Positions 63,742 to 64,000 of a stretch of 64,000 bases of DNA are shown here, piece by piece. The notes beneath the pieces are model-generated. The model ran no database searches, was not told the DNA's origin, and saw only the letters and a list, made by a program, of their open reading frames with translations. How positions within the stretch are numbered: the first letter of the stretch is position 1; each line of letters starts with the position of its first letter. The stretch is from NCBI RefSeq assembly GCF_000382185.1, contig NZ_KB907784.1, positions 930,001-994,000 of the forward strand, written 5' to 3'. The position numbers and the translations under genes are program-made. This DNA comes from Bordetella sp. FB-8 (lineage in GTDB: Bacteria; Pseudomonadota; Gammaproteobacteria; Burkholderiales; Burkholderiaceae_B).

Positions 63742-64000
63742 TCACCTTCTCGGGCGCAGCGCTTGTGCAGCCACCATGAGGACCTCCACCCCGAAGGTCT
63801 GTGCATCCTTTCGCGCACGACGCAAGTCCTCCTGAAGATAGCGGGGATCGTGGCTGTCGACGTCGTGGGCCTGTCCGTCCGTGAGCAGCACGATGCGGCG
63901 CCTTGCACCCTGTGGCTCCTGGGCGACCAGATCGGTCGCTGCGCGCACCGCCGCACCCAGCCGCGAGGAGAGCCCCGGGACCAGGCGGCATAGGCGCGCC
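63742..64000 (-). CDS. NorD-like VWA-domain protein, C-terminal part
   Basis: Minus-strand codons entering from the window edge read RLCRLVPGLSSRLGAAVRAA, then RRRIVLLTDGQAHDVDSHDPRYLQEDLRRARKDAQTFGVEVLMVAA, ending at 63742. The MIDAS-like LLTDGxxxDxD block and C-terminal layout match NorD/CbbO-type VWA proteins, which help activate nitric oxide reductase or Rubisco. The 5' part lies outside the window, so assignment is tentative. Confidence 0.65.
   Translation of the reverse strand, partial: ARLCRLVPGLSSRLGAAVRAATDLVAQEPQGARRRIVLLTDGQAHDVDSHDPRYLQEDLRRARKDAQTFGVEVLMVAAQALRPRR

Overview
The window looks like about 64 kb of chromosome from a beta-proteobacterium of the Alcaligenaceae (Bordetella/Achromobacter type). 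This rests on high G+C, on gene orders known from that group (hpf-ptsN-hprK-rapZ; rsmI divergent from yraN-diaA-dolP; hemA-prfA-prmC-grxD-ubiX; argB/HAD nucleotidase/slmA/panB) and on protein sequence character. The species cannot be fixed from sequence reading alone.

Region 1 (1-24.4 kb) is mostly housekeeping: ribosome hibernation and nitrogen-PTS regulation, the RlpA lytic transglycosylase, 16S rRNA methylation, an envelope/thioredoxin operon, arginine and pantothenate synthesis, nucleoid occlusion, queuosine synthesis, PEP carboxylase, carbonic anhydrase, and the five-gene hemA operon. A small decayed patch at 12.7-13.7 kb holds a collapsed aldo-keto reductase gene and the tail of a LysR regulator.

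Region 2 (24.4-39.8 kb) is more mobile. It holds an 86-bp element with perfect 21-bp inverted ends, an intact IS5-type insertion sequence with a 4-bp target duplication, a flavin monooxygenase/flavin reductase/transporter operon with a divergent XRE-cupin repressor, pckG, tRNA-Phe, a hipBA toxin-antitoxin pair with two matching operators, a doubly truncated ISL3-type transposase that has cut a drug/metabolite transporter gene, a second XRE-cupin regulator, a LysE/ArgP pair and a CDF metal exporter.

Region 3 (39.9-47.9 kb) is the most unusual part: a minus-strand operon wecB - processive GT2 synthase - membrane-anchored beta-helix protein - exported toroid-like protein - YaiO-type outer-membrane barrel - polytopic membrane protein. 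A membrane diguanylate cyclase lies directly upstream. I read this as a candidate c-di-GMP-linked, ManNAc-based exopolysaccharide pathway, similar in logic to the E. coli phage N4 receptor (Nfr) pathway but with different parts.

Region 4 (48-64 kb) holds a cytoplasmic trypsin-like protease, a cold-shock protein, a Usp protein and a PhaB-type reductase each preceded by an FNR/ANR-type box, a hydroxyquinol -> maleylacetate -> 3-oxoadipate -> 3-oxoadipyl-CoA gene set with a truncated transporter, a sulfatase/phosphonate-ester hydrolase with its transporter, and a two-component system whose kinase is fused to an NCS1 permease. The window ends inside a NorD-like VWA gene. Together with the ANR boxes, this last gene hints at low-oxygen or nitrogen-oxide respiration nearby.
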